Positions 1 through 8,291 of a stretch of DNA of 64,000 bases are shown piece after piece. The position numbers were made by a program, and so were the translations under genes. The first letter of the stretch is position 1. Each line of letters opens with the position of its first letter. The notes below the pieces were generated by a model. It was not told the DNA's origin. It saw only the letters and a list, made by a program, of their open reading frames with translations, and searched no databases. Source of the stretch: Synergistaceae bacterium (GTDB lineage: Bacteria > Synergistota > Synergistia > Synergistales > Aminobacteriaceae); the NCBI GenBank assembly GCA_017448795.1, contig JAFSKV010000039.1:1-64000 (forward strand), given 5' to 3'.

Positions 1-41
1 AGGATTTGCAGTCCTCTGCCTTACCACTTGGCTATACCGCC
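1..41 (-). tRNA. tRNA-Cys (GCA), 3' part missing at window edge
   Basis: Read on the minus strand, the 5' half of a tRNA begins at 41 with acceptor strand GGCGGTA, a D-arm closed by GCC/GGC, and an anticodon loop CTGCAAA, giving anticodon GCA (cysteine). The T-arm and 3' acceptor strand lie outside the window. A sigma-70-type promoter directly upstream supports a functional gene. Confidence 0.9.
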
Positions 42-56
42 TTGAAACAAGCAACA

Positions 57-85
57 ATTTTAGTGAGTTGCCCCGCTTTCGTCAA
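57..85 (-). promoter_or_regulatory. promoter for tRNA-Cys
   Basis: On the minus strand TTGACG (85-80) is separated by 17 bases from TAAAAT (62-57), about 16 bases before the tRNA 5' end. The -35 box overlaps the stop codon of the upstream permease gene, so the tRNA has its own start. Confidence 0.7.
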
Positions 86-1266
86 GTTTCACTTTCATCA
101 TCTGACTGACTGAGTCTCTTTTTCACGCCGGATAATCTTCTTCTCACTTTGTCCTCAAGAGTCTTCCTGACGCTGTGAACGACATCATGAGCGACATCAC
201 TTGTTATTTTCTCCGTTATAGTCTCAACGATTCCGGGAGTTTTCACTTCAGGCAGCTTTCTCACGGACTCCCCGCTCCCTATAAGCACAGCGATTGAGTG
301 TAACACCGGGATATTCTCGCATACTATCTTGATGATTGAGATGATCGGCGTTGACAGGAGCGCGCCGGGAATGCCCCAAATCATGCCCCAGAGCAGCAGC
401 GATAACAGTATCATGACCGGGCTGACTCCTAATCTGTCGCCGACAACTTTCGGGGTAATTATGTTGCCGATTGTGATTTGAATCGCTGTGAGTGAGACGA
501 GGACGACAAACGGCCTGAACAGTCCGGGCGAGAACTGGATTATAGCCATGACGACGGGCGGAATTGTCGCGATTATCGAGCCGACAGTAGGAATGAAGTT
601 CAGCAGGAACGTAAGAACCCCCCAGCCTGCCGCAAGCCTCACATCAAGAGCCGTAAGCACAAGCCAAGCACATACCCCCGTAGCAAAACTAATCAGCGTC
701 AAAGTCCCCAGATACTGGCTGACCTGCTCGGAAATCGCGGATATTATTTTGCGGACTCTCTCTGAGTTTTTCCCGAAGGCCTTGTTGATTTTGTCGTCAA
801 GAAACGGAGCTTCAACCATCATGAACATGAGGAACACGAACGTCATCACGAACTTGCTGGACAGGGCGATAATGAGGGATGATATGTTGCTTGCGTTGCT
901 TCTGAGGATGGCGAACCAGTCAAAATTTTTCACCGTCTCAGGAGGCACGCTGAGAGTCTGCATGAGTCCCGCCGCCCATTCTATGAGCTTCTCGGAGTAC
1001 TCTGTGTAGACATGGCCGAACTCGACGACCTGGGCCGCGATGAACTTGAACCCGGCCAGCCCGACTCCCGTGAGAATCGAGAACACGAGGATGACGTTTG
1101 ACCACGCGTTGAACTTGAGCGCGGTTGAGATTTTTGTTACCGGCCTGAGCATCTGGAGGATGAACCAGGCTATGACGAGGGGGATGAACACGTTGCTGGC
1201 TATGTGGAGGACCGTGCAGAGCGCGACAGCCGAGAGAAAACCCATGAGGGCGAGAAGCATCTTCAT
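82..1266 (-). CDS. AI-2E family transporter (PerM/YdiK-type permease)
   Basis: An integral membrane protein of about 394 residues with roughly seven to eight hydrophobic segments. It has the family hallmark late in the protein, a glycine/proline-rich run with PTVGSIIATIPP followed by ITPKVVGDRLGVSP. The family is linked to autoinducer-2 export in one case and to sodium/proton exchange in others, so the substrate is not known here. The C-terminus is a charged cytoplasmic tail rich in K, R, E and S. The reading frame extends upstream into dgkA, which is not credible. Met codons at 1281 and 1266 are the candidates: an AGGAG abuts the first and lies about 15 bases before the second, so neither spacing is good and the start is uncertain. 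A TATAAT at 1309-1304 lies just upstream. Confidence 0.85.
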   Translation of the reverse strand: MKMLLALMGFLSAVALCTVLHIASNVFIPLVIAWFILQMLRPVTKISTALKFNAWSNVILVFSILTGVGLAGFKFIAAQVVEFGHVYTEYSEKLIEWAAGLMQTLSVPPETVKNFDWFAILRSNASNISSLIIALSSKFVMTFVFLMFMMVEAPFLDDKINKAFGKNSERVRKIISAISEQVSQYLGTLTLISFATGVCAWLVLTALDVRLAAGWGVLTFLLNFIPTVGSIIATIPPVVMAIIQFSPGLFRPFVVLVSLTAIQITIGNIITPKVVGDRLGVSPVMILLSLLLWGMIWGIPGALLSTPIISIIKIVCENIPVLHSIAVLIGSGESVRKLPEVKTPGIVETITEKITSDVAHDVVHSVRKTLEDKVRRRLSGVKKRLSQSDDESET

Positions 1267-1319
1267 GTGAGTAAGTATCATCTCCTGTTTTCGGGATGGT
1301 GATATTATAGCGCAGGTAT

Positions 1320-1673
1320 CTACATCAGCGCCGCCGCCCACATGAGCACGTTGAAGCACACCATGATGAATATTGACGCTGACAGCATGTCTTTCCCGGC
1401 TTTGATCTCAGGCCTGAAGCTCTCGTCGATGAGGTCAAACGCCCTTTCTACAGCACTGTTCACCAGCTCAAGAGCCATCACTACAACCCACATTCCCGCG
1501 AGGAAAATTTTGCGCCACAGTCCCAGCGGAATCACGCAGAGAATCACGCACAAAGCCGCGAACACGACAGCCTCGTAACGGAATGCCTGCTCATGTTTCA
1601 GCGCGTGGATAAGTCCGCTGACCGAGTAGGCCGAGGCGTTGTAGAGACGCTTCAAGGGGTTGCGGTAAATCAT
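1320..1673 (-). CDS. dgkA: diacylglycerol kinase, DgkA family
   Basis: A 117-residue protein with three predicted transmembrane helices and the DgkA signature: a basic N-terminus, a HALKHEQAFRYEA segment, and the helix-2/3 region ALELVNSAVERAFDLI carrying the ExxNTAxE-like catalytic motif. The enzyme phosphorylates diacylglycerol (or undecaprenol in many bacteria) at the inner membrane. Start chosen at ATG 1673, preceded by AGAAGGAGG with 7-base spacing; the longer open frame upstream overlaps the phosphodiesterase pseudogene and has no support. The gene follows the broken glycerophosphodiesterase gene by about 20 bases, so the two were probably one lipid-metabolism operon. The 117-residue length is normal for the family. 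Confidence 0.92.
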   Translation of the reverse strand: MIYRNPLKRLYNASAYSVSGLIHALKHEQAFRYEAVVFAALCVILCVIPLGLWRKIFLAGMWVVVMALELVNSAVERAFDLIDESFRPEIKAGKDMLSASIFIMVCFNVLMWAAALM

Positions 1674-1692
1674 GATAATTCCTCCTTCTGTG

Positions 1693-3493
1693 TCAGTCCC
1701 AGATGTTCCAGAAATGGTCGCGGAGACGCTGAAGTTCCGAGCGTCCCTCAACTTTTGCCCGCACGTCCTGCGCAAGCTCCACCTAGTCCGTGATGATGCC
1801 GTCGCAATCACTGCGCAACGCACGGTAGAGTCCCGCCTCAGTGTTGACCGTCCAGACAAAAGCCCGCTTCCCGTTCGCGTGAATCCGGGCTATGCGGGTG
1901 TCGGATGTCATTTCTTCCTCCATTATGATTATGTCGCAGTTGAGGTGTGAGACATCGCCGATGCCGCCGAATATCAGTATGCCCGTCTCAGACTCCGGGT
2001 ATCGCGTCTTCAGGTAGTCCATCACGCCATACTTAAGGGAGATAAGAACGACATCATTCACGCAGTCCTTCTCCCTTATGATTCGCACAAGGTCATCGGC
2101 CATTCGCCTGTCAGCGGTCTCACCCTTGAGCTCAAGAAACAGCTTCTCCCTCCCTCTCACAACGTCAAGCATCTCTTCAACGGTCGGAATATTCGCCTGC
2201 TGTCCTGTCCTGGGGTCAGTTATCCTCAGCCTTCTCACCTCGTTGAGCGTCATATCCGCGGGCTTCCTGTCGACACCTGCAAGACGCTTGAAGCTGTCGT
2301 CATGGTTGATGATATATGCCCCGTCCGCCGTGCGCTGTGTGTCAGTCTCGCTTCCGTAACAGCCGCGCTCTATTGCCTGCACGAGGCCTTCAAGGGAGTT
2401 TTCGGGAGCCATGACACCGCCCGCCCTGTGAGCTACGATTTTCACGCCCCCTTCCCTGCCGGATGACGGAACGAGCCATGCCCCAGCCGCCGCAGAAAGG
2501 ATGAATGACACGGCGAATGTGAGGACAAGGAACGCCAGCTTGAGCCGGTAGCGTTTGGTTTTGGGACGTGGAGGCCAGAGCGTCCGGGTTCCACGGGTGA
2601 AGTCAATGTAGCACCGTGTGAGAAGGAGCTTGACGCAGCAGCCGCTGAAGACCGCCAGCATTGAGCCGAGAAAACTTCCGCCGATTACGACGAGTCCGCA
2701 CAGCATACGGTAACAGACAGTCCCGGACTCCGCCGGGTTACGCCCCTCAAGCCACGTGTAAAGGAACGTCAGCGCAGACTTGAATCCGGTGTTGAGCGCA
2801 AGCAGGAACAGTGCCGCCAGAAGAATGGGACGGAGAAGGCTCTTCCAGTGAAGGCGCATTATTCTTGCGGAGGCTTTCCGGGTCTGGGACGGGGTCATTC
2901 CGTCGACAAGAACAGCGTGAACCGAGAACAGCCCCCTCACCCCGCAGGCAAAAAGCGCGAGCATCAACAGGCTGTAGGCGAGGGAATACAGTGGGGTTGC
3001 CTCGATTACGGACATGATGAAATGGGGGATGTAGAAGTCCCGGCTGAGGCTGACTGAGAATCCTATTCCGCACAGCGGCACGGCGAGGAAGATATATGCC
3101 AGCACAGGAAGGCCGCCCGGACACAGAAAGCGCAACATTGACCGCAAGCCCCTGCGCACTGACGCGAAGATACGCACGCGCCCCCGTCCAGTATGTCAGC
3201 GCACATGTGTATTCCGGCGAAAATCTCGGAGGCGATGAACACGCAGACCAGCGCGAATCCCAGAATGAGAACCGCCGGGCCTCTCCACGTCAGCATGAAT
3301 GCGGCCATGTTTGCGGTTGTTACGGAAGAGCCGCCCGACTCCACGACATACGGTCAATCCCCCACGAGAACGCGGACAGAAGAAGCCACGTCATGAACTG
3401 GAAGATGAATATTTCCGGGACTGCCTCAAGCACGAGACGGGGATAGCTTATCCCGCCCGGATGTCCTGCCTGCCCTGTGTGTGCGGCCAACAT
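1693..3493 (-). pseudogene. membrane-domain glycerophosphodiester phosphodiesterase, broken by two frameshifts and an amber codon
   Basis: The intact family member has an N-terminal multi-spanning domain and a C-terminal GDPD catalytic domain. Here the N-terminal part lies in three frames. Frame 1 runs from the ATG at 3493 (GGAGG SD, 5-base spacing) to about WGIDR near 3345. Frame 2 continues with YVVESGGSS to ILDGG near 3181. Frame 3 continues with VRIFASVRRG to the catalytic domain, which has HRAGG, PENS, ETDTQ and INHDD motifs. Each shift is repaired by adding one base: one after GACCG, one in a five-G run. At 1783-1785 an in-frame TAG follows GIITD, where homologues usually carry tyrosine. 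The same frame then stays open for 29 more plausible codons to a TGA at 1693-1695, just before the dgkA SD. Restoring two bases gives exactly 601 codons. Either a decayed gene or assembly errors; three independent lesions favour decay. Confidence 0.85.
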
Positions 3494-3543
3494 ACTCGCC
3501 TCCGTTGCCATTATTCGGGATGACGGTATTATAGCGCAATGCC

Positions 3544-4851
3544 TCACGCCCCGCAGAAAAGCACAACGTCAGCCGAGAACACGCCCCCTTCCGTCCTGAT
3601 GCTCAAAGTTCCGTGGTTGCGCCTCACAGCCCCCGCGACAGACACAAGCCCCAGGCCGTGGCCTTCCCGCCCGGATTTCGGGAGTCCGTCCGCGCCGAAG
3701 ACTATCTGCCCGCTGTAAGGGTTGTCGACCGAGAGCCCTATTATCGACGGGGTGATGAGCGAGGATATTACGGTTACTTCGCGCTGTCCCTCTGGGAGAT
3801 TCCGCACGGCATGGAGGGCGTTCTCCAGAAGGTTGCCGAGGATTGCGCAGTATTCGGACTCGCTCACGGGAATCTGGCGGGGGATGTTGAGAGACCATGT
3901 TATCCGCGTGGCCTGCTTCTCAGCGCAGGAAGCGTAGTGTGATGCCACAGCGTCGGCGGCGATATTCTCACAGTACCCGGAAAATCCCGCGTCATCCCCT
4001 CCGAACTGCTCAAGGTACTTCATCAGCCCGGAAATTTCCCCCGATGAAGCCAGCCTCGTAATCACAAGAATGTGCTGGCGGAAATCATGCCTCATCGCCC
4101 GCGTACCCTCCATGTAAGAGCGCAATTCCTCGTATCGTTTGCCCTCCATCGCAAGAAGAGTGTTCTCCTGCCGAAGCCCCGCGCTGACCGACAGCCTCCA
4201 CAGCAGGTGGTATATCAGCAGGACAACAAGGGGTATCAGCGGCTGAAGAACGAGGAGGAATGCCCGCGAGCGCCCTATGAGCAGGATTCCCGGCCATATC
4301 GGAGTCAGCCACGCTATGACGAGGGTAGCCCCAAGAGGCACGAGGAACAGGAAATCCCACAGCCCGCTCACGTTCTCGTCCTTGAGGAGCGCGGGAAGCT
4401 CTGACGTGAACGCCCGGAAGAACACCAGGCCCGCGACAACTGACAGCCCCAATGACGTTAGCCCGGCCTCGATGCTGAGTAGCCGGACTGAGTGCCACAG
4501 CTCATTGACGGATTCGGCACCGGCCATGACAGCGATTGAGTACAGCAGGCAGAACGCGCCGAGCATTATCGCGGTGAAGAAGCAGAAGAGCATTCGTCCC
4601 AGTGATATTTTGACGGTGAGGAAGAACACGGCGAACAGGAACGCTACGCTGACGACAAGCGCGGGAATCACCGGTAGCATGAACTTACTGCACACCCACG
4701 CGGCAATGACGGCGAAAACGGGAAGGATTACGCCTGAGACTGTGCGGGCTTTGCGGCTGGCTCTCCTGAAATCGTCCGTCAGCATCATGAATATATACAG
4801 CGAGTCAGGAATTATAATCAGCAGCTCGGCAAGATAGCGCAGGAATATCAT
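3544..4851 (-). CDS. sensor histidine kinase, GHKL/AgrC-like
   Basis: A 435-residue membrane kinase. About the first 200 residues are a series of hydrophobic helices (six to seven spans), followed by the dimerisation/phosphoacceptor motif MRHDFRQH, the ATP-binding N-box ILGNLLENALHAV, a D-box-like VDNPYSG and a G-box GREGHGLGLVSV. This is the architecture of AgrC/ComD-type peptide- or metabolite-sensing kinases that partner LytTR regulators. It overlaps the upstream regulator gene by 4 bases (ATGA), so both are translated as a pair. The signal sensed is not visible. The short C-terminal GHKL domain lacks the long lid of classical kinases, as usual in this class. Confidence 0.88.
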   Translation of the reverse strand: MIFLRYLAELLIIIPDSLYIFMMLTDDFRRASRKARTVSGVILPVFAVIAAWVCSKFMLPVIPALVVSVAFLFAVFFLTVKISLGRMLFCFFTAIMLGAFCLLYSIAVMAGAESVNELWHSVRLLSIEAGLTSLGLSVVAGLVFFRAFTSELPALLKDENVSGLWDFLFLVPLGATLVIAWLTPIWPGILLIGRSRAFLLVLQPLIPLVVLLIYHLLWRLSVSAGLRQENTLLAMEGKRYEELRSYMEGTRAMRHDFRQHILVITRLASSGEISGLMKYLEQFGGDDAGFSGYCENIAADAVASHYASCAEKQATRITWSLNIPRQIPVSESEYCAILGNLLENALHAVRNLPEGQREVTVISSLITPSIIGLSVDNPYSGQIVFGADGLPKSGREGHGLGLVSVAGAVRRNHGTLSIRTEGGVFSADVVLFCGA

Positions 4852-5603
4852 TGAAGTTTCCTCCCCGCGTCTGACCTCATGCCGGATATTATGTGCTGAG
4901 AGAAAGCCGCTGTGATTTCGCGCAGGCTGCTCTGACGTATCGGGTAGCGCGAGCCGTCCTTCATGACGAATGCGCCGCCCTCGATTGCTGAGACTTTCGA
5001 CATGTTCACTATTACCCCCCTGTTGCAGGAAATGAAGCCGTCATGCTCAAGAAGAACCTGCTCTGCCTCGCTGAATTTCATTCTGGCTCTCAGGGACTCC
5101 CCTCCGTCAAGGCTTATCTCGACGAAATGATCCCTGGCGACCGCCGAGACTATGAGGCTTGCGGGGACTTCGCGGCTTCCGTGCGGGACCCTGATTGTTA
5201 CCGCCGGCTCTTCACTGCACAGGGCGCGGGCTGCCTCAGAAAGCACACGGTCAGCATCTTTCTTTCCGTAGGGCTTGACGATGTAGTCGAAAGGGTGGAC
5301 GGGGAAGGCCTCGAACGCATACTCCCTCGAAGTCGTGATGAAGGCTATTAGGACTCTTGCGTCAGAAGCACGGAGTCTCTTTGCGGTCTCGATTCCGTCA
5401 AGCCCGGCCATGATGATGTCCATGAAGACGACGTGAAAGCTCCCGGACTCAAAGTCCACAAGCAGGTCTTCACCGCTCCCGTAACGCCTGACACACCCAA
5501 GCTCAGGCCTCCCGGAATCCTCAGTGAACCAGCCCCGTATGAAGCTCTCAAGCCTCGCGCTGTCTGAAGGCGAGTCGTCGACTATTGCGATGTTGAGCCT
5601 CAA
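4848..5603 (-). CDS. LytTR-family response regulator
   Basis: A 251-residue regulator. The N-terminal receiver domain has the acidic pair in AIVDDS, the phosphoacceptor region VVFMDIIMAG and the conserved lysine in DYIVKPYG. The C-terminal half is a LytTR DNA-binding domain with the characteristic FISCNRGVIVNMSKV and a terminal SRYPIRQS segment. It starts at a TTG (5603) overlapping the aspartokinase stop by four bases, and its own end overlaps the kinase start. It should be phosphorylated by the 3544-4851 kinase and bind imperfect direct repeats in target promoters; no target is evident in the window. The unusual context is co-transcription with an aspartokinase. Confidence 0.88.
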   Translation of the reverse strand: MRLNIAIVDDSPSDSARLESFIRGWFTEDSGRPELGCVRRYGSGEDLLVDFESGSFHVVFMDIIMAGLDGIETAKRLRASDARVLIAFITTSREYAFEAFPVHPFDYIVKPYGKKDADRVLSEAARALCSEEPAVTIRVPHGSREVPASLIVSAVARDHFVEISLDGGESLRARMKFSEAEQVLLEHDGFISCNRGVIVNMSKVSAIEGGAFVMKDGSRYPIRQSSLREITAAFSQHIISGMRSDAGRKLQ

Positions 5604-6913
5604 CTCCGGGCCTCAGTCCGAATCATGGCCGAATGCAAAGCCCTCACAGCGTCCGCGTAATCCTCATCATTGACACCGAGAATCACATTCATGCTGTCCG
5701 AACCCTGGTCTATCATTCTCACCTTGATGCCAGCCCCTGACAACGCCGGGAATATCCGCCCTAATGTCTCCATGCCCCCGCCCACAACCGCAATCAGCGA
5801 CAATCCTCCTTCAACCGTCATAGAATCCGGCTCAATCACGCGCCTGACCTCGTCCAGAATCTCACCGCGCCTTATGTGGAACAGCGGGGACTTTATGACG
5901 ACTGACATCTTGTAGATCCCGGACAGGCAATGTTCACAGGCCACACCATGACGCGCGAATATCCCGAAGAGTTTTTCACCGAAGCCGCTGATTTTGTTGA
6001 TGCCGTATTTCTCGATGTGGAGGACGTTGAACTTGCTCCGCCCGGCAATGCAGGCTGTAACGCCCCGCCCCGTTCCTTCCGGGAGCTTCCCTGATATGAG
6101 CGTGCCTTCTTGGTCCTCAAGGCTGCAAACCCTCACAGGTATTCCCACGCCCCTCATCATGAATATCACCCTGTCGCTGACGATGTTAAGCCCAAGATAG
6201 TTGAACTCTACAGCCTCATCGTAGGTTATGTTCCTCACGAGGCCTGCTTCCGGGACAACTGCCGGGTCAGCCACGAAAATTTTTGCTGTCTCACTCCATT
6301 TCTCGAACAGGCCAGCATTCACCGCCCTAGCCACGATTGCCCCGGATGAGTCGCCGTCCCCGCGCTGGAAAGTCTTGATGCTCCCGTCCGGCATTGACCC
6401 GTAGAAGCCCGGTATAACCGCGTGTTTCAGCGTCCTCAATACCGCGCCCGCTGTGCTGAAAGTTTTTGCCTCATCGAGAGTCCCGTCCTCGCGGAAGAAG
6501 ATTAGCCCCTCAGCGTCAGCCATAGGCCACCCAAGAAGCCCCGCAAGGATTTTCGCCGTGATGTACTCGCCGCGGCTGGCTATGTAGTCGAGTCCTTTTC
6601 CCGCGTCCAGGCCTTCACGCAGCTGTGAGATTTCCGCGTCAATGTCGAACGCAAGGCCGAGTCCGTCCGTGATTCTCCTGAAGCGTCCTGCGATTTCTCC
6701 GAGCATTTTGGAGAGGGCGGCGGGGTTTCCGCGTGATGAGTGGGACATGAAGAGCATATCGGTTATTCCGGTCTCGCCGGGCTTTGTGCCGGGGGCTGAG
6801 GCGATGACGTACTTTCGCGACGGGTCAGACCTGATGATTTCGGCGGCTCTCCTGATGGTGTCTGCTGACGCTGTGATGCTTCCTCCGAATTTCGAGACTG
6901 TTACGTTGTCCAT
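5600..6913 (-). CDS. aspartate kinase
   Basis: A 437-residue aspartokinase, first enzyme of the aspartate pathway to lysine, methionine, threonine and diaminopimelate. The amino-acid-kinase domain opens with VSKFGGSI and includes SRGEYITAKILAGLLG; the C-terminal part contains two ACT-like regulatory segments (around INKISGFGEKLFGIF and LIAVVGGGMETLGRIF) that in the family bind lysine or threonine. Start ATG at 6913 with a modest AGGA upstream. It is the first gene of a three-gene operon with the LytTR regulator and GHKL kinase, each joined by 4-base overlaps. That pairing is not a standard arrangement. Confidence 0.9.
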   Translation of the reverse strand: MDNVTVSKFGGSITASADTIRRAAEIIRSDPSRKYVIASAPGTKPGETGITDMLFMSHSSRGNPAALSKMLGEIAGRFRRITDGLGLAFDIDAEISQLREGLDAGKGLDYIASRGEYITAKILAGLLGWPMADAEGLIFFREDGTLDEAKTFSTAGAVLRTLKHAVIPGFYGSMPDGSIKTFQRGDGDSSGAIVARAVNAGLFEKWSETAKIFVADPAVVPEAGLVRNITYDEAVEFNYLGLNIVSDRVIFMMRGVGIPVRVCSLEDQEGTLISGKLPEGTGRGVTACIAGRSKFNVLHIEKYGINKISGFGEKLFGIFARHGVACEHCLSGIYKMSVVIKSPLFHIRRGEILDEVRRVIEPDSMTVEGGLSLIAVVGGGMETLGRIFPALSGAGIKVRMIDQGSDSMNVILGVNDEDYADAVRALHSAMIRTEARS

Positions 6914-7028
6914 GCGGGTATCCTGCTTTCACGGAGAATTTGTTTTGCTGGCGGTAATTATTCCAGACGTGGGGGAAAATCCAAGAGGCTTGTGCTGACG
7001 TTCACGAAAGAAATCCGTCATTCGCGCA

Positions 7029-7059
7029 CAAAAAAACTCCCCCCGTTCATGGGAGGAGT
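7029..7059 (-). terminator. intrinsic terminator after gapA
   Basis: On the minus strand a hairpin (ACTCCTCCC, loop ATGAACG, GGGGGGAGT) is followed by seven T residues, about 20 bases after the gapA stop codon. Confidence 0.85.
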
Positions 7060-7079
7060 CAGTGAGTTTCCTGCTACTG

Positions 7080-8150
7080 CTACTTCAGCTCGGAGAAGTA
7101 CTTGATTGTGCGAACCATCTGGCTGGTGTAGCTGTTTTCGTTGTCGTACCACGCTACTACCTGAACCTGATATGTGTCGTCGTCAATCTTCGTTACCATT
7201 GTCTGGTTCGCGTCGAACAGTGAGCCGTAGGTCATTCCGACAACGTCAGACGAGACGAGCTTCTCTGTCGTGTAGCCGAACGACTCTGAGCTCTGGGACT
7301 TCATGGCCGCGTTGATGGCATCCTTCGTTACGTCCTTGCCCTTGACGACCGCAACGAGGATTGTTGTTGACCCTGTTGTTACGGGTACGCGCTGCGCTGA
7401 GCCGATGAGCTTTCCGTTCAGCGAGGGGATTACGAGGCCGATTGCTTTTGCCGCGCCCGTTGAGTTGGGTACGATGTTGGCCGCGCCTGCCCTTGCCCTC
7501 TGGAGGTCGCCTTTGCGGTGGGGGCCGTCAAGAATCATCTGGTCGCCGGTGTAAGCATGGACTGTGGTCATGATTCCGCTCACGATGGGGAACGCGTCAT
7601 TCAGCGCCTTCGTCATGGGAGCGAGGCAGTTGGTCGTGCATGAAGCGGCGGAAATGATTGTGTCTTCGGGCTTGAGGGTCTTGTGGTTGACGTTGTAGAC
7701 GATTGTAGGAAGGTCATTGCCTGCGGGGGCGGAGATTACGACTTTGCGCGCGCCTGCGTCAATGTGAGCCTGAGCTTTTGCCTTTGACGTGTAGAAGCCC
7801 GTGCATTCCAGAACGACATCAACATTCAGAGCCTTCCAGGGAAGATTTGCGGCCTTGGGCTCGGCGTAAATGGTGATCTCTTTTCCGTCAACTGTGATTG
7901 AGCCGGGTACTTTCACGGTCTTTCCGTCTTCCTCGAAAACGGGCTCTTTGCTCGCCACTGTGTGCTTGTTCTCGCCGATAACTCCGCAGTAACCCTTCTG
8001 CGCCGTGTCATACTTGAGCAGGTGCGCCAGCATTGCGGGGCTGGTCAGGTCGTTGATTGCGACGACTTCATATCCTGCCGCGCCGAACATCTGGCGGAAC
8101 GCGAGCCTGCCGATTCTGCCGAAGCCGTTGATTGCTACTCTTACAGCCAT
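7080..8150 (-). CDS. gapA: glyceraldehyde-3-phosphate dehydrogenase
   Basis: A 356-residue glycolytic GAPDH converting glyceraldehyde-3-phosphate, phosphate and NAD+ to 1,3-bisphosphoglycerate. The NAD-binding fold begins [10 protein letters not shown]; the catalytic cysteine is in [12 protein letters not shown], with the partner histidine in VHAYTGDQ and the phosphate-site motif [12 protein letters not shown]. It is about 20 residues longer than the typical enzyme, with extra sequence around residues 55-85. Start ATG at 8150 has a clear AGGAGG. It is monocistronic: its own -10 (TATAAT, 8194-8189) and terminator flank it. High expression is expected. Confidence 0.95.
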   Translation of the reverse strand: MAVRVAINGFGRIGRLAFRQMFGAAGYEVVAINDLTSPAMLAHLLKYDTAQKGYCGVIGENKHTVASKEPVFEEDGKTVKVPGSITVDGKEITIYAEPKAANLPWKALNVDVVLECTGFYTSKAKAQAHIDAGARKVVISAPAGNDLPTIVYNVNHKTLKPEDTIISAASCTTNCLAPMTKALNDAFPIVSGIMTTVHAYTGDQMILDGPHRKGDLQRARAGAANIVPNSTGAAKAIGLVIPSLNGKLIGSAQRVPVTTGSTTILVAVVKGKDVTKDAINAAMKSQSSESFGYTTEKLVSSDVVGMTYGSLFDANQTMVTKIDDDTYQVQVVAWYDNENSYTSQMVRTIKYFSELK

Positions 8151-8188
8151 GGTTAGATTTTCCTCCTGTTTGTATGTGGATGGTGAGT

Positions 8189-8194
8189 ATTATA
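8189..8194 (-). promoter_or_regulatory. -10 element of gapA
   Basis: A perfect TATAAT on the minus strand about 40 bases before the gapA start. No good TTGACA is seen at 16-18 bases; TTGCGT at about 19 bases is the best candidate. Confidence 0.5.
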
Positions 8195-8215
8195 CAACAA
8201 TTCGTGAGCAAAAAC

Positions 8216-8247
8216 GCAAAAAAAGTACCCGGAGGATTTCCCGCCGG
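8216..8247 (-). terminator. intrinsic terminator after flagellin gene
   Basis: On the minus strand CCCGG, an 11-base loop and CCGGG are followed by TAC and seven T residues, about 45 bases after the flagellin stop codon. Confidence 0.8.
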
Positions 8248-8291
8248 GCGCTTTCTTGGGTTGGAGTTTATATGTGTGAGAATTTCCGCCT

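Noticed and set aside
1783-1785. TAG reassigned genome-wide
   Set aside because: Other genes terminate properly at TAG, and the same gene has two frameshifts.
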